From an uncultured Clostridia bacterium (GTDB lineage Bacteria; Bacillota; Clostridia; Christensenellales; CAG-314), in contig CAKQXG010000004.1 in NCBI GenBank assembly GCA_934281515.1, positions 1 to 46,896 of the forward strand: a DNA stretch of 46,896 nt. The letters run 5' to 3'. The notes beneath the pieces were generated by a model that did not search any database, was not told the DNA's origin, and was given only the letters and a program-made list of their open reading frames with translations. The translations under genes and the position numbers were made by a program. Position 1 is the first letter of the stretch. Each line of letters starts with the position of its first letter. This document shows positions 9,422 to 17,745 of the stretch, in pieces.

Positions 9422-9532
9422 TTTGCACTCTCCTTTTGTTTCCGCAATCCGTCGACAAATGCCGCTTTTACAAGTAAAATACGCTTACGGGCATCCTGCG
9501 ACATTGTCGTATCGAGTAAAACAATACCTTAC

Positions 9533-9561
9533 TACTATACCAAATTACCGCCGAAATTGCA
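9533..9561 (-). promoter_or_regulatory. Promoter of the phosphoesterase gene
   Basis: TTGCAA (9561-9556) and TATAGT (9538-9533) are separated by 17 bp, with TGG just before the -10. Confidence 0.65.
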
Positions 9562-9617
9562 AGTTGCCCGTCTGTAATTTTGTGCGAAAAAATCCGCAAA
9601 AAAGTGTACGTAATCCA

Positions 9618-9646
9618 TTGCCTTTTGCAACAAAATGTGATACAAT
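9618..9646 (+). promoter_or_regulatory. Promoter of tRNA-Ala
   Basis: TTGCCT (9618-9623), a 17-bp spacer ending in TGA (extended -10), and TACAAT (9641-9646) lie about 60 nt before the mature tRNA start. Confidence 0.65.
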
Positions 9647-9712
9647 ATTTAGGCGTTGAAAGGCGGCGCACCGCAACGACGGTGACAGACTGCACCAAAC
9701 GACGTACACTAC

Positions 9713-9788
<76 letters not shown>

Positions 9789-9803
9789 TACGAAAAGCAT
9801 AGG

Positions 9804-9815
9804 TTTGATACAAAT
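9804..9815. repeat. Left arm of a 12-bp inverted repeat flanking the two-gene insert
   Basis: TTTGATACAAAT at 9804-9815, 16 nt past the tRNA, recurs in reverse orientation at 11343-11354 as ATTTGTATCAAA. The two arms enclose the whole AT-rich gene pair. Confidence 0.6.
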
Positions 9816-10109
9816 TGTGTCAGACCTTTTTCTTTGCAGATAGGAACATTTATCCTTTCCGCCACCAAGTTTCAGAGTCTTGTAGAAGTGTCAAACGGCA
9901 TTTCTATGAGGCTCTTTTTCTTTTTAGATATTGCTACGGAACGAAGCCTTATCAACGGGACGATAGGTATTGTTACGGAACGATTGATATTTTTTTATAA
10001 AATCTCATTTTAGTCTCGACATTATTCCTCAGTTTATTTGATATTTTCTCAAAAAGTGCTATAATTTTTAATATCATTTAATAATTTGCTACGAATCGGA
10101 GGTGGTCGG
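9816..10109. other. AT-rich non-coding stretch between tRNA-Ala and the gene pair
   Basis: About 290 nt with markedly higher AT content than the chromosome. I see no convincing gene in it. It presumably holds the promoter of the following pair and the left junction of the insert, but no clear -35/-10 pair stands out. Confidence 0.5.
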
Positions 10110-10937
10110 ATGAGAGTTGAAATCACAAGCAATGAAAATCCATACGTATTAGATTACGTTGCTGGAAGAACGGACAAGCTACCAGCATTGACAAGAAAGA
10201 ACGCAGATTTTATTGAAGCTGTAGTTCGCCTTGACTCTAATTATGCTAAGAACTTAGAAATTAACCATCCTTCAGGTGGTTATGATCCTGAGTCAAATGC
10301 TGAGGCATCTAATGGTAAGTATTGTGGCTCAACCGCATACTGGTTTAATGAAATGAAAAAACCAAACTGCGATTTCAAAAAATGCGTTCTTGGTGCAGTA
10401 ATAGCAATAGACAGTACAAACTCCACTCATTTGGAAGCTGCTTTTTCAGGAAGAAAATTAATGAGGGATGCAATCTGCAGTAAATGTAAAGACTGGCATG
10501 GTCTCGTAGAAATGCTAAACGTTAAATTCAATCCTTCAGATCCTGACCATATAATCTCTTTACTTACAGTTAGAACCCCAGCCAAGAAAGGTGGCGGTGC
10601 AAGATACAACATCTCGTTTGCAACGAAGTTTTGTGCTTATGCGGCTATATATTTAAATTCACAAATAAAGTATTCCAAATACGACAACATAGTTTCTGAT
10701 GCATTACCAATTTACGCTGAGGTTTATCTTAATGAGACTAAAAATGCACGTGAATACAAAATAAATGGGTATCAGACAAGAAATTTAGATGATAAAGGTA
10801 ACTATCAATATCGTTTAGATGTTTATGAAAAATATGCCTTAACAATCTCTAAAATTTTGGACGAGCTCAGAGCAGATAAAATTAATTTAACAAAAGAAGA
10901 ATTCGACCACATTATTTGGTACGGATTAAAGGGGTAG
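10110..10937 (+). CDS. Unknown protein, AT-rich accessory gene paired with GIY-YIG nuclease
   Basis: A 275-residue soluble protein with no signal or membrane span. I do not recognise it with confidence. The segment around residues 180-215 (ISFATKF, then YSKYDNIVSDAL) is reminiscent of the SFASK...YD pattern in OGG-fold (8-oxoguanine glycosylase-like) proteins associated with phage defence; this is a weak visual resemblance. There is also a CSKCKDWH cluster near residue 135 and a glycine-rich KKGGGARYN. ATG 10110 has GGAGG seven bases upstream. The nuclease gene follows 5 nt after the stop, so the two are probably co-expressed. Codon use is AT-rich, unlike neighbouring genes, which suggests transfer. 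Confidence 0.6.
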   Translation: MRVEITSNENPYVLDYVAGRTDKLPALTRKNADFIEAVVRLDSNYAKNLEINHPSGGYDPESNAEASNGKYCGSTAYWFNEMKKPNCDFKKCVLGAVIAIDSTNSTHLEAAFSGRKLMRDAICSKCKDWHGLVEMLNVKFNPSDPDHIISLLTVRTPAKKGGGARYNISFATKFCAYAAIYLNSQIKYSKYDNIVSDALPIYAEVYLNETKNAREYKINGYQTRNLDDKGNYQYRLDVYEKYALTISKILDELRADKINLTKEEFDHIIWYGLKG

Positions 10938-10942
10938 CTATA

Positions 10943-11281
10943 ATGCAATTTGATGAATTAAAATTTGATGCAAAAAAGTTAATAAGAAAAAATTCAGCAT
11001 ATGATGATAATATGCGTCAAATATTTAAAAAGCATACAAATTATTCTAATGTAGTATATTTTTTCTTTTCAAAAGGAGCGTGTATTTATATTGGAGAATC
11101 TGGCACAACTTTATACGATAGATGTTATACTCATGAAAATCCGCATACCGATAAGTCTTGGTTTGTTGATGCAGATGAAGTAAAAGTCATTATTTTCGAT
11201 GACTGTATAGATGATATAGCTCGTCATGCAATTGAACAGACTTTTATTTTAAGTTATCGACCAGCTAACAATTCAAAATAA
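10943..11281 (+). CDS. GIY-YIG nuclease domain protein
   Basis: A single-domain 112-residue GIY-YIG endonuclease. The catalytic set appears complete: Tyr39 in VVYFF (the GIY position), Tyr49-Ile-Gly in IYIGESG, Arg60 in LYDRCYTH, Glu98 in AIEQTFIL, and Asn109/110 in RPANN. It would cut one DNA strand using Tyr/Arg chemistry and a metal held by Glu. There is no extra DNA-binding domain, so targeting could come from the partner protein encoded 5 nt upstream. ATG 10943 follows AGGGG. Composition is AT-rich like its partner. Homing-type and restriction-type GIY-YIG proteins are alternatives to a defence role. Confidence 0.85.
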   Translation: MQFDELKFDAKKLIRKNSAYDDNMRQIFKKHTNYSNVVYFFFSKGACIYIGESGTTLYDRCYTHENPHTDKSWFVDADEVKVIIFDDCIDDIARHAIEQTFILSYRPANNSK

Positions 11282-11342
11282 TAGGGTATGCACTTTTTAA
11301 CAAGGGTCTGCAAAAACAAGACGAAATCGTCAAGGGGTATGC

Positions 11343-11354
11343 ATTTGTATCAAA
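11343..11354. repeat. Right arm of the 12-bp inverted repeat
   Basis: ATTTGTATCAAA is the exact reverse complement of 9804-9815. It is about 60 nt past the nuclease gene and just before the terminator. Confidence 0.6.
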
Positions 11355-11375
11355 ATAGGTAGTCATTGCCATAAG

Positions 11376-11408
11376 TCCACTGCAATTACCGCAGTGGATT
11401 TTTTTTAT
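11376..11408 (+). terminator. Terminator after the GIY-YIG gene
   Basis: The stem TCCACTGC/GCAGTGGA with a 7-nt loop is followed by eight T. It may originally have served the tRNA before the insert arrived. Confidence 0.88.
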
Positions 11409-11511
11409 TTAAAGGGAAACCGCCATAATTGTTACAATAATAAAAGTAAACATAAAACGTCTACAAACAAAAAAATCCATAAACTTGTCTGACGAGCAAT
11501 TAAACAAATAA

Positions 11512-11540
11512 AATAAGCGACCGTTTTTCGGTCGCTTATT
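11512..11540 (-). terminator. Terminator of the LRR lipoprotein gene
   Basis: A 12-bp perfect stem AATAAGCGACCG/CGGTCGCTTATT with a 5-nt loop is followed by T-rich sequence on the minus strand, 27 nt after the stop codon. Confidence 0.88.
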
Positions 11541-11567
11541 CGTTCTTTACAATGTCAAACGTTTTTA

Positions 11568-13481
11568 TCAGGTATGATCCGGCATTTTCTCCATCGTCAA
11601 CGTTCCGTTCGTGCATACGATTTGGCAAGTTTTTGGCACGAGCTTTTGCCAATCATAACCCTTCTTTATTGCATTCCACTCTTCGGTTGTGCCGCTATAA
11701 TCTATACGCGTCAAAGATTCACATCCCCAAAAAGTTTGTCTGCTTATAGTGGTTAACGTCTTGGGTATGACAATGTTCGTTATACCGCTATACCAAAAAG
11801 CGCCGTCCCCTATCGTCCTTACGCCTTCGTGCAACGTTATACTCGTGAGGTTGGCTTGGTAGTAAAACGCATTGCTTGCTATGCTGACCGTGTCGTTTCT
11901 CAAAACGATGTTTGTATTGCTCGGCATCGTTCCTTTATAGGTATACACCACCTTACCGGCATAAACCACTCCGTTCGGTTGGTTTTCAAGCCATTTGGTA
12001 TCAGAAAATGCCCAGCGGCCAATGTTCGACACACTGTTGGGAATCGTGATGTTTTCAAGTTTACTACACCTTGTAAACGCACCTTCACCTATGCTTTCCA
12101 CTCCGTCGGGGATGACCACACTCGTCAAATCCGCCGATTGGAACGCATAATCGCGGATGGTTTTTACAGAATCGGGAATGCTCACGTTCGCCAATTTCGA
12201 GCAATAGCCGAAGGATCCTTTTCCTATCGTAACGACGCCTTGCGGTATCACGACGCTTGTCAACGATTTCAATCCGTAAAAGGCACTTTCTCCTATTGTT
12301 TTCAAGTTTTTGCTCAGCGTCAGGCTCGTAACCTCTTCGCATCCCATGAAAGCATAATCACCGATTTCGGTTACGGTGTCGGGAATAACGAGTTCCGTCA
12401 ACTTCTGACCGTTGACGTACAATCCCTTTGCGATATAAACCGGATATCCTTCGGACGATGAAACGTCGATTTCACACCACTTGGCAATATCTTTGATATT
12501 GACCTTATTCAAATTGGGGCATCCGTAAAAAGCTCGATATTCAATTGACTTTATGCTTGTGGGGAAATCCAGTTCGACGATTGCGCTACATCCGTAAAAA
12601 GCACTTTCACCGACGTTTGCAACAGAGTTGCCGAAAACAATATTGCTGAGTTTCTGACAGTCGAAAAATGCCTTGATTCCGATATCCGTCACGTCGTTTC
12701 CGAACGTAACCGCCGTCAATTCGGTGCACCCCGAGAAAGCGGACTCTTCCACCGTCTTTACGTTGTCGCCTATCGTCACCGAAGTCAACGCAGTATTATC
12801 TTTAAAAGCTTCTTTTGCTATGCCAAGCACGGGTTTGGAATTATATGTCGATAAAACGACTATATCCGTTTCGTTGAACGTTCCGATACCGGAAACGACG
12901 TAGCCCGAGCCATTCTCTGTCAAAGTATACTCCAAGCAACCTTTCCATTTTGCATAAAGTTTTATGTTTTCTGTTACGGGTTTCGTTTCGTCGAAGACTT
13001 GCGTCAACTCTTCGTCCAGATACCAACCGTCAAACAAATATCCGTCTTTCGTCGGGGCTTGCGGCAACGTTACGGTAGAACCTTCTTTGACACCGATAGT
13101 TTTAACATCGCTACCGCCGCAAGTATCGAACTCAACCGTGTAAGTCGGTTTTTCCTTTTCCCATTTTGCGTATAGCGTCATATCTTGCGACACCGGTATA
13201 GAAACGACAAATTTGTTTACGCAACTCTCTTCCGTATACCAACCCGAGAAAACAAAACCCTCTTTTGTCGGTTCGCTCGGCAAAGTAAGCGTTTCGCCCG
13301 ATTTAACTTCGATAGATGCCACTTGACTTCCGCCTTGCGAATCAAAAGTAATCGTATATTTGGGAACTTCTTGATTTCCCTCTTGACTGCCTCCGCCGTC
13401 ATCGTGGTCAGTGCAAGCGACAAGCACCGTTACAAGAGCAATAATCAGTATTATTGCAAGCAACCATTTAGCGTTTTTCAT
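11568..13481 (-). CDS. Surface lipoprotein with InlB B-repeats and BspA-type leucine-rich repeats
   Basis: A 637-residue exported protein. The signal peptide ends in VTVLVACTDHD (lipidated Cys about 23), followed by a Gly/Ser linker. Two InlB B-repeats follow (about residues 40-105 and 110-175), each ending in LYAKW. From about residue 200 to the end there are roughly 15 BspA/TpLRR-type LRR_5 units with the rhythm of GESAFYGC..LTSVVIPQGV. These proteins bind host or other surfaces, so adhesion is the likely role. ATG 13481 has GGAGG five bases upstream. The gene has its own promoter and terminator. Confidence 0.92.
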   Translation of the reverse strand: MKNAKWLLAIILIIALVTVLVACTDHDDGGGSQEGNQEVPKYTITFDSQGGSQVASIEVKSGETLTLPSEPTKEGFVFSGWYTEESCVNKFVVSIPVSQDMTLYAKWEKEKPTYTVEFDTCGGSDVKTIGVKEGSTVTLPQAPTKDGYLFDGWYLDEELTQVFDETKPVTENIKLYAKWKGCLEYTLTENGSGYVVSGIGTFNETDIVVLSTYNSKPVLGIAKEAFKDNTALTSVTIGDNVKTVEESAFSGCTELTAVTFGNDVTDIGIKAFFDCQKLSNIVFGNSVANVGESAFYGCSAIVELDFPTSIKSIEYRAFYGCPNLNKVNIKDIAKWCEIDVSSSEGYPVYIAKGLYVNGQKLTELVIPDTVTEIGDYAFMGCEEVTSLTLSKNLKTIGESAFYGLKSLTSVVIPQGVVTIGKGSFGYCSKLANVSIPDSVKTIRDYAFQSADLTSVVIPDGVESIGEGAFTRCSKLENITIPNSVSNIGRWAFSDTKWLENQPNGVVYAGKVVYTYKGTMPSNTNIVLRNDTVSIASNAFYYQANLTSITLHEGVRTIGDGAFWYSGITNIVIPKTLTTISRQTFWGCESLTRIDYSGTTEEWNAIKKGYDWQKLVPKTCQIVCTNGTLTMEKMPDHT

Positions 13482-13538
13482 AATATCCTCCAAAATCACC
13501 TCTCTAATAGCGAAAAGTTTTTCGTCGTAGTAATTATT

Positions 13539-13566
13539 AATATACCATAGCAGTATTCTTTGGCAA
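13539..13566 (-). promoter_or_regulatory. Promoter of the LRR lipoprotein gene
   Basis: TTGCCA (13566-13561), a 16-bp spacer ending in TGG, and TATATT (13544-13539). Confidence 0.6.
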
Positions 13567-13668
13567 ATTTTTAAAAAGGTAATGCCGCAATATTGTTAAA
13601 GTAACTATTCTTTGTTGTCAGCACCTTCTTTGCGTTCTTTATAATGCTCGACAATACACATAAGAAGC

Positions 13669-13709
13669 GTGGGGAAAAACGCTTTTCACCGAAAAGGTTT
13701 TTCCCACAC
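13669..13709 (-). terminator. Terminator of prfA, member of the GGGGAGAAAC hairpin family
   Basis: A long hairpin (GTGGGGAAAAAC...GTTTTTCCCAC with inner CTTTTC/GAAAAG) lies 17 nt after the prfA stop. It belongs to the repeated hairpin family described in the findings. Confidence 0.75.
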
Positions 13710-13725
13710 ATTTTCTATATTAACT

Positions 13726-14787
13726 CTAAGCTTGTAGCTTTGCGGTTTGGTCTGCCATGCGCAAAGCTTCGACCATTTCTCCGATGTCGCCGTTCATAAA
13801 ATTGTCGATGGAGTACATCGTCAACCCTATGCGGTGGTCGGTTACACGCCCTTGCGGGAAGTTATACGTGCGGATACGTTCGCTGCGGTCGCCCGTGCCG
13901 ATCTGGCTTTTGCGTGCGGCGGCATATTCGGCGTCGGCAGCCGTCTGGTAGTAGTCGTACAGTTTGCTTTTGAGAATATTCATTGCCTTTTCGCGGTTTT
14001 TGATTTGGCTGCGTTCGTCCTGACAATTGACCACAATACCCGTAGGCAAGTGCGTGATACGTATTGCCGACTCGGTCTTGTTGACGTGCTGTCCGCCTGC
14101 GCCGCTGCTGCGGTAGGTGTCGATTTTGATATCCTTGTCAAGAATTTCGATGTCCACGTCGGGTGCTTCGGGCAACACCGCCACGGTGATTGTACTTGTG
14201 TGGATACGTCCCTGACTTTCGGTGTCGGGCACGCGTTGTACACGGTGAACGCCACTTTCAAACTTGAACTTGCTGTATGCGCCCTCGCCCACGACCATAA
14301 AACTGCCTTCTTTAAGTCCGCCAAGCTCGTTTTCTTCGATGTCGATTTCCTCAATCTTCCAACGATTCTTTTCGGCGTACATGTAGTACATACGGCGGAT
14401 TTCGTTGGCAAACAACGCCGCCTCTTCGCCGCCTGCGCCTGCACGAATCTCGACGATAACGTTTTTGTCGTCGTTGGGGTCCTTGGGCAACAGCAATACC
14501 TTAAGTTGTTCGCCAAGTTCCTCTATGCGCTTCTTCTGCAAAGCTATGTCCTCGTGCAACATGGCAAGCATTTCCTTGTCCGTTTCGGCAGATACGGCTT
14601 CAAGGTTGTCGGCAAGTTCGCCTTGCGCCTTTTTGTATTCTTCGTAGCACTCCACAATCGGGGTCAGTCCGCTGTGCTCCTTGACGAGTTTTTTCCAACT
14701 GTTGTTGTCGGCGATTACTTCGGGTTTGGCGATTTCCTCGGTCAAAAAATTGTACCGCTCCACCAATTTGTCCAGTTTGTCTGTCAT
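13726..14787 (-). CDS. prfA: Peptide chain release factor 1
   Basis: RF1 recognises UAA and UAG in the ribosomal A site and triggers peptide release. At 353 residues it has normal length. The codon-reading tripeptide is P-D-T at residues 187-189 (P-x-T type, so RF1 rather than the SPF of RF2). The catalytic GGQ is at 231-233 inside RSSGAGGQHVNKTES. ATG 14787 follows AGGAGA. The gene starts 8 nt after the YqhQ-PrmC fusion, whose PrmC half should methylate the Gln of this GGQ, so enzyme and substrate are co-transcribed. Confidence 0.97.
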   Translation of the reverse strand: MTDKLDKLVERYNFLTEEIAKPEVIADNNSWKKLVKEHSGLTPIVECYEEYKKAQGELADNLEAVSAETDKEMLAMLHEDIALQKKRIEELGEQLKVLLLPKDPNDDKNVIVEIRAGAGGEEAALFANEIRRMYYMYAEKNRWKIEEIDIEENELGGLKEGSFMVVGEGAYSKFKFESGVHRVQRVPDTESQGRIHTSTITVAVLPEAPDVDIEILDKDIKIDTYRSSGAGGQHVNKTESAIRITHLPTGIVVNCQDERSQIKNREKAMNILKSKLYDYYQTAADAEYAAARKSQIGTGDRSERIRTYNFPQGRVTDHRIGLTMYSIDNFMNGDIGEMVEALRMADQTAKLQA

Positions 14788-14795
14788 ATTCTCTC

Positions 14796-16565
14796 CTAAA
14801 TTTTGTTTACCAATATACAAATTACAATGCGATCGTTGTGCGAGTAGTCCTTAAGCACGTCGGTGTTGTACCTGTTCTCAAACAGATCGGGCACCGTCTC
14901 GCCCTGATTGTAACCGATTTCCATCACTAACACGCCATGGTCGGTAAGGTGTTTGTGCGCCTCTGCCGCAAGCGTGCGGTAGAAATCCAGACCGTCTGCA
15001 CCGCCGTCCAATGCAAGGTGTGGTTCGTAATCCTTTACCGAGCTGTCAAGCGTGTCTATCGTTGCCGTTTCGATGTAGGGCGGATTGCACACAATTACGT
15101 CGTACTGCTCGTCGCCCAGTTTTTCAAACATGTTTGTCACGACGAATTTCGCTTTTACATTGTTGTTTTTTGCATTAAATTTTGCAATACGTATTGCTTT
15201 TTCGCTGACATCGGCAAAGGTAACGTCAACCTTTTTGCGAGTTGCGATCGTCACGCCGACAATGCCGCTGCCACAGCACAAGTCAAGCACTTTGTGCCCG
15301 TCGTCGACAAACCTAAGCGCTTGTTCCACAACAAGTTCGGTCTCGGGGCGGGGGATAAGAACATCGTTGTCCACGTAGTAATCCAATCCGCCGAATTGCT
15401 CGCGCTCCAACACGTACTGCCACGGCTCTCCGCTACGAATACGCTCTATGTCATGCGTCAATCGATAGGTCCACGCAAACGGAATTTTCAAGTCGGGTTT
15501 ATCCAGATCTTTGCGATCAATCTTCAATGTAGCAGCCGTCAGCCACTCCACGTCCTTCACGCCAGTCAACGGCACCAGACCGTCCGACACGAGTTGTTTG
15601 AACTGTTCTGACGTCAGCGGCTGTTGAAAGCGACGTTCGGGCAGATCGGGATCGGCGTCCATGGCAAGCACAGCCTCAAAAGACGCGATTGCCACTTCGC
15701 ACATGCCGTCGTCGGGTTCTCGCGTGGTAAGCTTCTGAAACTGTTTGCCCAGCCATTTTAACGGGCGAAACAGTACAAAGTTTGTTTTGGCAAGTCCCAT
15801 CAGTACTTCGTAACTTACGCCTGCGGTAAGGGGTAGCAGCGCAATTTTCAGCAGCATGCGCAGCCACCAGTTTTTGGTGTCGAGAAATGCGGTAAATCCG
15901 CAAGCGGCGCACACTACGTCAAGCACCATCATCAAAACGATACTCAACACTACCACAAACACGATAAAACTTGTACCGCAACGATCGTGATAGCGGCTGC
16001 ACTTTTGCACGTTTTCCACCGTCAGCGGCAGTTCGTTTTCGTAGCAACTGATGGTCTTATGTTCGGCGCCGTGGTACATAAATACGCGCTTGATTTCTTT
16101 CATTGCAGATATGCTCGCCATGTACACGACAAGCACAATCATTTTTGCCACGCCTTCGATTAGCGACTTCAACCACACATGCGTTGAGGCGTCAATCTTA
16201 AACAGCGCAAATATGCCTGCCGAGACCGCCGTAGGCAACCCGACAAACAACGCAAGCGCAAACACTATGCCCAACAGCATCGACAGACCCATGATTGCGC
16301 CGTTGCCCTTGCCGTCAATGTCCACGTCGTCCACCATAAAGTCCGCAGACTTGCCGATGATTTTGAAACCGTCGACCATACTGATGACAAGATTTATAAC
16401 ACCGCGTAAAAAAGGCACGCGCCTGTACCATGGCTTTTTGTCCGAGAGACGGGTTGTTTCGGTGTGAATGTTGCCCGTTTCGTCTCTTATCGACAACGCC
16501 ATACTGCGCTCGCCACGCATCATTACGCCTTCAAGGACGGCCTGACCGCCGATTTTTGTTTTCAT
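14796..16565 (-). CDS. prmC: Fusion of YqhQ (DUF1385) membrane protein and PrmC release-factor methyltransferase
   Basis: A 589-residue two-part protein. Residues 1-305 match YqhQ/DUF1385: the opening KIGGQAVLEGVMMRGERSMA, several membrane spans (about 90-125, 135-155, 205-235), the MYHGAEHKTISCYE motif and the usual DUF1385 ending TTREPDD.MCEVAIASFEAVL. The rest is PrmC: a helical N-domain, SAM motif VLDLCCGSGIVGV near 430, and catalytic NPPY at 494-497. PrmC methylates the GGQ glutamine of release factors. The two are usually separate neighbouring genes in Clostridia; here no stop or start separates them. Consequently the methyltransferase is probably membrane-tethered. AAGGAG precedes ATG 16565. 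Confidence 0.92.
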   Translation of the reverse strand: MKTKIGGQAVLEGVMMRGERSMALSIRDETGNIHTETTRLSDKKPWYRRVPFLRGVINLVISMVDGFKIIGKSADFMVDDVDIDGKGNGAIMGLSMLLGIVFALALFVGLPTAVSAGIFALFKIDASTHVWLKSLIEGVAKMIVLVVYMASISAMKEIKRVFMYHGAEHKTISCYENELPLTVENVQKCSRYHDRCGTSFIVFVVVLSIVLMMVLDVVCAACGFTAFLDTKNWWLRMLLKIALLPLTAGVSYEVLMGLAKTNFVLFRPLKWLGKQFQKLTTREPDDGMCEVAIASFEAVLAMDADPDLPERRFQQPLTSEQFKQLVSDGLVPLTGVKDVEWLTAATLKIDRKDLDKPDLKIPFAWTYRLTHDIERIRSGEPWQYVLEREQFGGLDYYVDNDVLIPRPETELVVEQALRFVDDGHKVLDLCCGSGIVGVTIATRKKVDVTFADVSEKAIRIAKFNAKNNNVKAKFVVTNMFEKLGDEQYDVIVCNPPYIETATIDTLDSSVKDYEPHLALDGGADGLDFYRTLAAEAHKHLTDHGVLVMEIGYNQGETVPDLFENRYNTDVLKDYSHNDRIVICILVNKI

Positions 16566-16662
16566 GCGACTCCTTTATATTTGAAGATAGGGCATGCGAC
16601 ACGACAAATACTTTCAGTTGCCGTTGTTTCGCCCCTTGTCATGCCTTTTGACATACAGTTTT

Positions 16663-16691
16663 ATTTTACCAAATAATTGCGTTTTTCACAA
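16663..16691 (-). promoter_or_regulatory. Promoter of the yqhQ-prmC / prfA operon
   Basis: TTGTGA (16691-16686), a 17-bp spacer ending in TGG, and TAAAAT (16668-16663), about 100 nt upstream of the ATG. Confidence 0.65.
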
Positions 16692-16710
16692 GTGTTTAGA
16701 GCGTATAGAC

Positions 16711-16738
16711 AAAAAAGCGCCGCTTTGCGACGCCTTTC
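16711..16738 (-). terminator. Terminator of the PH-like membrane protein gene
   Basis: The stem AGGCGTCGC/GCGGCGCTT (two wobble pairs, AAA loop) is followed by six T on the minus strand, 60 nt after the stop. Confidence 0.75.
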
Positions 16739-16797
16739 AGGGGGTTATATCGGTTTTGTTTGCGCCGTTTTGCACACCGTACACGATTTCACCGTGG

Positions 16798-17370
16798 CTA
16801 GTTGTACATTTTGCTACGCTCGGCAATAATATCGCGGATTTCGTTTACCATTTCTTCGGCTTCGGGAGCGACTTCTATCTGCAACTCCGCGCCGCTGTCG
16901 ATATTACGTTTGAACCCTGTCGACGATGCCGACACCAACGGCATAACGGTACTTGCACGCGTGTAAACCGTCACCATGGCGCACCGACGAAGCTTTATCA
17001 ATTGTAAAAACCGAAACACGCATATTACGGCAAACACCGCCGTCAACGAAATTATCACAATACCGGTCACCTTGCCAAGCAACACCATTGAGACCACTCC
17101 GCCGCCAAGCAACACCGCAGCCAACACCAAAAACAGTATCGCGCCGACAATGTTACGGCTGTGACAGGCAACAGTTTCTACACCGGTAACTTCGTTTAAA
17201 GCAATTTCCTTGACGGCAACACGCCCGTCGTCGGCCATAGCCGTGTTGACAATACGCTTGTTTGTAACGGTCAGATTGTGTTTCGAGCCGATGCCGCTAT
17301 GCTTGTCCTTTGCTTTTACAACTCCGTAGTCGTAGCTTTTTATCAGCTCTTCGCCTTGTATCAATTGCAT
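16798..17370 (-). CDS. Two-span membrane protein with PH-like (bPH) features
   Basis: A 190-residue protein. The N-terminal 75 residues resemble a bacterial PH domain (KHNLTVTNKRIVNTA and a VTGVET strand, the usual pattern of bPH2-type proteins). Two hydrophobic spans follow (about residues 78-100 and 103-125), then a C-terminal cytoplasmic segment ending in an amphipathic helix. ATG 17370 has AAGGAG upstream; the longer reading overlaps the promoter. It is monocistronic with a strong promoter. The function is unknown; membrane stress sensing or scaffolding are usual guesses for this fold. Confidence 0.7.
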   Translation of the reverse strand: MQLIQGEELIKSYDYGVVKAKDKHSGIGSKHNLTVTNKRIVNTAMADDGRVAVKEIALNEVTGVETVACHSRNIVGAILFLVLAAVLLGGGVVSMVLLGKVTGIVIISLTAVFAVICVFRFLQLIKLRRCAMVTVYTRASTVMPLVSASSTGFKRNIDSGAELQIEVAPEAEEMVNEIRDIIAERSKMYN

Positions 17371-17415
17371 GCTAATCTCCTTTTGTACAAATCCCGTACT
17401 CTGCTTTATATCACA

Positions 17416-17444
17416 ATTATACGCGTTGAAACTATTTATGTCAA
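17416..17444 (-). promoter_or_regulatory. Consensus promoter of the PH-like gene
   Basis: TTGACA (17444-17439), 17 bp, TATAAT (17421-17416): a perfect SigA consensus, 46 nt before the ATG. It also decides the start codon, because the longer reading begins upstream of it. Confidence 0.85.
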
Positions 17445-17670
17445 GCATTATTCTAAATCTGTGTTGACAATTATGCTAAAATGACAAAACCCGACGTAAA
17501 TCGGACAATCGTAATGACAATGCAAAGCGCGCGCCGACATTGTCGCAAAAGCAACAATATCTGTTTTGCCAAGAAAAACGCCATATATCGGCAAACTGCC
17601 GTTCAAACGTTTCGCGCATAAAATGCAACCGACTTTTCGTAAACTACTGACAAGGGACAGACAGTAAAAT
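17445..17670. other. Non-coding gap upstream of the PH-like gene
   Basis: About 225 nt between the consensus promoter and the MBL hydrolase terminator. I see no gene, RNA or repeat here. Confidence 0.5.
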
Positions 17671-17705
17671 AAAGGACACGGAACCCATTCGATTCCATGC
17701 CCTTT
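17671..17705 (-). terminator. Terminator of the MBL hydrolase gene
   Basis: A 13-bp stem (AAAGGGCATGGAA with TTCCGTGTCCTTT, two wobble pairs) and a 9-nt loop, followed by ATTTTA, 41 nt after the stop. Confidence 0.8.
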
Positions 17706-17745
17706 TTATACAAAAAAACTAAACCGTATTTATTTTTTGCTCAAA

